DNA of 10,157 bases from Flavobacteriales bacterium. Its GTDB lineage: Bacteria > Bacteroidota > Bacteroidia > Flavobacteriales_F > PHOS-HE28. This document shows positions 7,601 to 10,157 of the stretch, piece after piece. The number at the start of each line of letters is the position of its first letter. Position 1 is the stretch's first letter. The position numbers and the translations under genes were made by a program. The stretch covers positions 1 to 10,157 of the forward strand of contig JACJZG010000038.1 of NCBI GenBank assembly GCA_020635715.1. Reading direction: 5' to 3'. The notes beneath the pieces are model-generated. The model saw only the letters and a list, made by a program, of their open reading frames with translations, was not told the DNA's origin and made no database searches.

Positions 7601-9696
7601 ACCCCATCGCCACTCCTGCACAGACCACGACCTATACCTGTACCGTAACACACACCGCCAGCGGATGCAGCCTGAGCCAGAGCGTCACGGTGGTGGTGAC
7701 CACCGGGTACACGGCGAACGCAGGTCCGGACCAAACGGTGTGCACGACCCTCGGTCACCAGCTCAGCGTGCAGCACAACGTACCGAACCCGATCTACGCC
7801 TGGAGCCCGGCCGCGGGTCTGAACGCCGCCAACATCCAGTCGCCAACCATCATGACAGAGGGCACCGCCACTTACAGTGTCACCATCACCGATGCCAACG
7901 GCTGTGCGGTGAGCGACCAGGTCGTGATCACACGCGCCTTCGCGGACATACCCACCGAGGGAAATGCGAGCGCGTGTATGAACACGCCCCCGACCCTGAC
8001 CGCACCGGCAACGGGTACCGGTTATCAATGGTCCACCGGACAGACGACACCGAGCATCCTGCCCAGCAGTTCCGGACCGCATACGGTGACCGTGACGGAT
8101 GCGCAGGGCTGCCAGCATTCCACGACGTTCAGCGTCACCCTGCACCCGCTGCCCATCGTGGACCTTGGCCCGGACCAATCCCTCTGTGGGGTCCAGCAGA
8201 CCTCTTTGGATGCCGGGAACGCGGGATCGACCTATCAATGGAGCGATGGCCCCAGCACGCAGCAACGCGTGGTGACCGCGAGCGGGAACTACACCGTACA
8301 GGTCACCTCCACCCAGGGATGTGTGGCCACAGATGGCATCAGCATCGCACTGAACCCGATGCCGACCGATGCCTTGACGGATGTGATCAGCTGCGCAAGC
8401 GACCCGATCACGCTGAACGCCGGGAACGCAGGGGCCACCTACTCCTGGAGCAACGGGGCCACCACACAAAGCATCCAGCCATCGATGAGCGGCACCTATT
8501 CCGTGACCGTGACGACCGCGCAGAACTGTTCGGCCACCTTCGATGCCGCGGTGGATATCGTGCCGGTGATAAGCGTGGATCTCGGGCCTGACACCACCAT
8601 CTGTGCCGGAACGAACATCATTCTGGACGCAGGAAATCCTGGTGCTGACCATGTCTGGAGCACGGGCGCGACGACCGCGACCATCACGTTGAACGCTGCG
8701 GGGACCTATTCGGTCACCGTTAGCAATGGTGCGTGTACCGCAAGCGCCTCACGCACCGTGAACGTGGAACCGATCCCCACGGATGTGTTGACCGATATCA
8801 CGCGATGCGTCGGTGAGAGCATCACACTGGATGCCGGAAATGAAGGCTCGTCCTTCGCCTGGAGCAATGGCGCGACCACACGGACCATCGCGGTCCAGTC
8901 CAATGGCATGTACTCCGTGACGATCACCAACCCGGTCGGATGCAGCGCGACGTACGATGCTCTTACGCAGTTCGTCGCACCTCCTCTTGTCGAACTCGGC
9001 GCGGACACCACCCTGTGCGATGGCCGTATCCTGCACCTGGATGCAGGCAACCCAGGAAGCACGTACGCATGGAGCAATGGGGCCGTCACAAGGACCATCC
9101 CGGTCAGTCGGGCTGGGAACTACTCCGTGATGGTGAACAATGGCTACTGCCAGCGCACTGATGACATCAATGTGCTCTTCAACCCCTCACCCGTGCAGAT
9201 GGCCACGCGCCAGTTCCACACCTGCCTGGGCGAGGATGAACAGTACGTACGCATAGACGCCGGCAATCCGGGCTCCCGGTATGATTGGAGCACCGGTGAA
9301 CAGTCGCGCGTGATCCTTGCTGGTGCCTACGGCTGGTACGTGGTGGAGGTGACGAACCAGTTCGACTGCGCCGCCCGCGATTCCGCGCAGGTGATCGAAT
9401 ACTGTCCGTCAGCCATCTTCATTCCGAACACCTTCACACCGAACGGTGACGGCACGAACGATGTCTTCATCCCGGTGGGCAAGAACATCGCCACCATGCA
9501 CCTGTACGTGTTCGACCGTTGGGGCAACCTGCTCTTCGAGAGCGATGACCCGACGATGGGCTGGGACGGCACCTATGCGGGATCGGTCGTGAAGAACGAC
9601 ATCTACGTCTGGCGCCTCAGCTACAAGTTCCAGGACAAGGATGGAACGCTCGGCATGGAGCAGGAACAGATGGGCCACATCCAGGTGCTCCGCTAG
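4684..9696 (+). CDS. Giant secreted adhesin-like protein with IgGFc-binding-like, PKD-like and reelin-like domains and a type IX (type B) sorting domain
   Basis: The protein has 1670 residues. A signal peptide occupies about 1-32 (hydrophobic CSLLFAVLLVTHTTIA, cleavage likely after A32). The ATG at 4711 (residue 10) is an alternative start giving a shorter signal peptide. Residues about 42-450 resemble the IgGFc-binding-protein N-terminal domain: KRFWTGFMQ, LPEPALGNRYRV, DLTNTIVEA, CDVIFEQLVPTAAWGTRYY (from C252) and GDPSMW (341-346). A short PKD-like unit follows (about 454-513). About 80-residue PKD-like units then run from 536 to 1085, one of them interrupted by a reelin-like domain at 642-787. 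A run of about 70-residue LDAGN-type units covers 1087-1573. Residues about 1578-1670 (IPNTFTPNGDGTNDVF, FDRWGNLLFES, WDGTYAG, DIYVWRLSY, GHIQVLR) are the gliding-motility-associated C-terminal domain, the type B signal for the type IX secretion system. The product should therefore be exported across the outer membrane and released or held at the surface. Adhesion or matrix binding is inferred from the domains; the ligand is unknown. Its 3' end shares CTAG with the converging amidase gene. Confidence 0.93.
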   Translation: MSFRALPFRMLYRWNRCSLLFAVLLVTHTTIAQQATQVPTRGKRFWTGFMQNGFGAQGIKLHILGSNATSGTVSMPLTGWNVPFSVPANGVVVIDVPTSAENTGSGTIANKGILIQASDSVNVLASSFQNFTHDVSQVLPEPALGNRYRVDAYQGLPNFNNLHKSELLVVASQDGTQVRITPSVNTFSGQPAGVPFVITLNAGQTYQLQAATDALDLTNTIVEATAASGSCRPFAVLGGSMCATVPGACQACDVIFEQLVPTAAWGTRYYTAPIHGVNTSTYRIMAELDGTSVSINGGAPIMLNAGQRHEVNGSTVPACIVASHPVSVAQLMEGYSCAGNGDPSMWLVSPAERLSRQVAWNTSPSSLITQHSVSVVVPVAAVGQLTLDGTVVPAGQFQSYPGCNDRKHVKLTVQPGRHVLAAAAGLQAYMVGTGYGESYAASVHDIRSVPVPQDSTICGSGPLTLNAPEPLNNATWTEAAAPNTVIATGNSYSFTPTQSGSYTVTGTLPLSGCQRSFTYNVGLPLTIPTWLTANDEPEITICQYESVHLALVPPPDPAWFDIQWTPGFSLNNDTIADPVATPMASTWYRARVFSPSGCGDLDDSIRVNVIPASIIELKTFAQPAAVCAGSTVQLSSRALRALSMDLFDGAPGSGWTAIQGGIVSDICGSASGMALYFNGAGQRYAQTTGFNTTGGGSLRFQLKIANGTAPCDDADTGEDIVLEYSTNNGLNWNLITTYNEAGYPDFTPLDVPIPAAAQTANAMFRIRQLAHNGAGHDNWAIDDFLIGRYDNNYLSYSWSQSSTLNNAGIHDPLATPTTSGWYVLNGTDPLGSCVYQDSVYVQVDPAFTLSVTPNLTLCAVAGTPITATPSSGTNVTYAWTPNNGTLSATNVQSPIATPTSTTTYQVTATSGIGCTASGQVTITVGQLLSVNVTSATDTLCQGQSVQLNASAAGGSGLTYAWTGAGLNNSGIANPIATPAQTTTYTCTVTHTASGCSLSQSVTVVVTTGYTANAGPDQTVCTTLGHQLSVQHNVPNPIYAWSPAAGLNAANIQSPTIMTEGTATYSVTITDANGCAVSDQVVITRAFADIPTEGNASACMNTPPTLTAPATGTGYQWSTGQTTPSILPSSSGPHTVTVTDAQGCQHSTTFSVTLHPLPIVDLGPDQSLCGVQQTSLDAGNAGSTYQWSDGPSTQQRVVTASGNYTVQVTSTQGCVATDGISIALNPMPTDALTDVISCASDPITLNAGNAGATYSWSNGATTQSIQPSMSGTYSVTVTTAQNCSATFDAAVDIVPVISVDLGPDTTICAGTNIILDAGNPGADHVWSTGATTATITLNAAGTYSVTVSNGACTASASRTVNVEPIPTDVLTDITRCVGESITLDAGNEGSSFAWSNGATTRTIAVQSNGMYSVTITNPVGCSATYDALTQFVAPPLVELGADTTLCDGRILHLDAGNPGSTYAWSNGAVTRTIPVSRAGNYSVMVNNGYCQRTDDINVLFNPSPVQMATRQFHTCLGEDEQYVRIDAGNPGSRYDWSTGEQSRVILAGAYGWYVVEVTNQFDCAARDSAQVIEYCPSAIFIPNTFTPNGDGTNDVFIPVGKNIATMHLYVFDRWGNLLFESDDPTMGWDGTYAGSVVKNDIYVWRLSYKFQDKDGTLGMEQEQMGHIQVLR
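4807..6033 (+). other. IgGFc-binding-protein-like N-terminal region of the adhesin
   Basis: Residues about 42-450 form a cysteine-containing beta-rich region with marks I associate with the IgGFc-binding family: an opening FWTGF, an ALGNRYRV strand, TQVRITPS, LNAGQTYQL followed by DLTNT, CDVIFEQLVP plus WGTRYY, and ASHPVSVAQLMEGYSC with GDPSMW. The pattern repeats in a second half (ISVSINGG, LNAGQRHEV against LNAGQTYQL), which suggests an internally duplicated fold. Eukaryotic members are linked to mucus binding. In bacteria the ligand is not known, so IgG binding should not be assumed. Confidence 0.7.
6289..7938 (+). repeat. PKD-like repeat array of about 80 residues per unit (five units, one split)
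   Basis: Five protein-level units share a tryptophan core, then LNN or LNA, I-x-x-P, ATP-x-x-T-T-x-Y and a closing Gly-Cys or Ser-Cys. The core tryptophans are W564, W798, W879, W961 and W1040. The last four are 81, 82 and 79 residues apart. Each unit opens with a cysteine near C-x-G (for example C940 in TLCQGQSVQL) and ends with a second one, so an intradomain disulfide is plausible. Sequence identity is moderate, so the duplication is old or diversified. The gap between W564 and W798 is enlarged by the inserted reelin-like domain. Confidence 0.75.
6607..7044 (+). other. Reelin-like / jelly-roll domain nested inside a PKD-like unit
   Basis: Residues 642-787 run from LSMDLFDGAPGSGW to WAIDDFLIG. 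They follow the reelin-subrepeat pattern: F-x-G-x-x-x-x-W opening, MALYFNG, QTTGFNT, SLRFQLKI, a C in TAPCDD, DIVLEYSTNNGLNWNLI, FRIRQLAHNG and the closing W-A-I-D-D. The flanks show that it interrupts a PKD-like unit. The unit's opening half lies just before it (VCAGSTVQLSS, C627) and its tryptophan half just after it (LSYSWSQSSTLNNAGI, W798). The cysteine-to-tryptophan distance is 171 residues here and 21 in the next complete unit. Confidence 0.7.
7942..9402 (+). repeat. LDAGN-type tandem repeat array, about 70 residues per unit, alternating A/B subtypes
   Basis: Seven units have core L/I-D/N-A-G-N or equivalent at residues 1105 (divergent, LTAPATG), 1175, 1244, 1314, 1382, 1452 and 1524. 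The steps are 70, 69, 70, 68, 70 and 72 residues, or about 210 bases. The core continues as Y-x-W-S-x-G, T-x-x-I-x-V and G-x-Y-S-V-x-V. Unit openings alternate: B (IPTEGNASAC), A (LGPDQSLC), B (PTDALTDVISC), A (LGPDTTIC), B (PTDVLTDITRC), A (LGADTTLC), then a divergent B. Every unit has one cysteine near its start and one near its end. Confidence 0.85.
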
Positions 9697-10157
9697 CTCC
9701 TCAGCTCGAAGTCATCGGCTTCCATCGCCACCGGGAACTTCGCCCGGAAGTCCTCCAGCGCATCCCATTCCAGGCCGACCGTGGCCATGCCCTCGTGGGC
9801 GGCTTCAACGCTCGCGATCGTCGCTCCACGCGGGTCGATCACCGCACTGTCCCCGCTGTAATGGATGCCCTTGCCGTCCATGCCCACGCGGTTCACGCCA
9901 GCCACATAGCATTGGTTCTCGATCGCCCGCGCGACGAGCAGCTGACTCCACGGGAAGCGCCGAGCCTCCGGCCAATTCGCCACGTAGAGGATCGCATCGT
10001 AATCGCCGCGGTTGCGCGCGAAGACAGGGAAGCGCAGGTCGAAACAGATCTGCAAAAGCATCCGCCAGCCCCGCCACTCCACCACCACCCGTTCGCGGCC
10101 AGCGCTGTAGTGGTCGGTCTCGTTCGCGAAGCGGAAGAGGTGCCGCTTGTCGTAAAC
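9693..10157 (-). CDS. Nitrilase-superfamily amidase, omega-amidase (YafV)-like, 5' end outside window
   Basis: The frame is open to the right edge, so about 154 C-terminal residues are visible and the first catalytic Glu is missing. Reading inwards from 10157 the protein has YDKRHLF, which carries the catalytic lysine of the nitrilase Glu-Lys-Cys triad. LLQICFDLRFPVF then carries the catalytic cysteine at about residue 38 of the fragment. NQCYVAGVNRVG, YSGDSAVIDPRG and a closing FPVAMEADDF follow. The YDKRHLF and ICFDLRFP forms are closest in my recollection to YafV/Nit2-type enzymes, which hydrolyse alpha-ketoglutaramate and similar alpha-keto amides to the keto acid and ammonia in the cytoplasm (metabolite repair after glutamine transamination). 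The substrate is inferred from these motifs only. The start is not in the window; the GTG at 10088 is internal. Its stop TAG shares the four bases CTAG with the adhesin stop. Confidence 0.87.
   Translation of the reverse strand, partial: VYDKRHLFRFANETDHYSAGRERVVVEWRGWRMLLQICFDLRFPVFARNRGDYDAILYVANWPEARRFPWSQLLVARAIENQCYVAGVNRVGMDGKGIHYSGDSAVIDPRGATIASVEAAHEGMATVGLEWDALEDFRAKFPVAMEADDFELRS

Noticed and set aside
7138..8652. A 504-codon minus-strand frame and a 505-codon plus-strand frame (7074-8591) within the repeat array
   Set aside because: Both are shadows of the real reading frame. Their length comes from the repetitive, GC-rich codon pattern, and their predicted peptides have biased composition without recognisable domains.
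7942..9402. A CRISPR-like or DNA-level satellite array, because of the regular period of about 210 bases
   Set aside because: The period exists at protein level in an uninterrupted coding frame. The DNA copies are diverged and there are no short identical repeats with unique spacers.
10086..10088. GTG at 10088 as the start of the amidase
   Set aside because: The same frame continues to the window edge and encodes YDKRHLF with the catalytic lysine, so this GTG is internal.

Overview
The window looks like a piece of chromosome from a GC-rich member of the Bacteroidota, most likely a Flavobacteriales relative, perhaps environmental. Four things point there. The giant cell-surface protein ends in a type IX secretion (type B, gliding-motility-associated) sorting domain. 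The Big_5/Ig-like lipoprotein belongs to a family I know from this phylum. The promoter-like box TACCTTTG fits the phylum's TAnnTTTG -7 consensus. The leftmost fragment looks like a Bacteroidota outer-membrane barrel. The species cannot be named from the sequence alone.

Layout from left to right. (1) Positions 1-706, + strand: the 3' end of a large outer-membrane beta-barrel protein. (2) A perfect 10-bp hairpin at 717-742 separates it from the convergent gene 765-1679 (- strand), a membrane-anchored coiled-coil protein of unknown function. (3) A divergent + strand gene, 1766-2467, encodes a ComF-type phosphoribosyltransferase, with a hairpin over its stop codon. (4) A short-leader promoter at 2490 precedes msrC (free methionine-R-sulfoxide reductase, 2507-2995). 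msrC overlaps by ATGA with a Big_5 lipoprotein gene (2992-4614). (5) After 69 bases with two mutually exclusive hairpins comes a 1670-residue secreted adhesin-like protein (4684-9696). (6) The window closes with the 3' part of a nitrilase-superfamily amidase on the - strand (9693-10157). Its stop codon shares the palindrome CTAG with the adhesin stop.

Most genes look like housekeeping or general cell-envelope genes and do not form one evident pathway. msrC and the lipoprotein are probably co-transcribed, and the adhesin could be read from the same transcript. The most informative object is the adhesin. In order it has a signal peptide, an IgGFc-binding-like N-terminal region, an array of about 80-residue PKD-like units, one of which is split by an inserted reelin-like jelly-roll domain, an array of about 70-residue units in an alternating A/B pattern, and the sorting domain. 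Every unit in the second array carries two cysteines at matching positions.

No tRNA, rRNA, CRISPR array, insertion sequence or integration site was seen. No gene-free stretch exceeds 100 bases.
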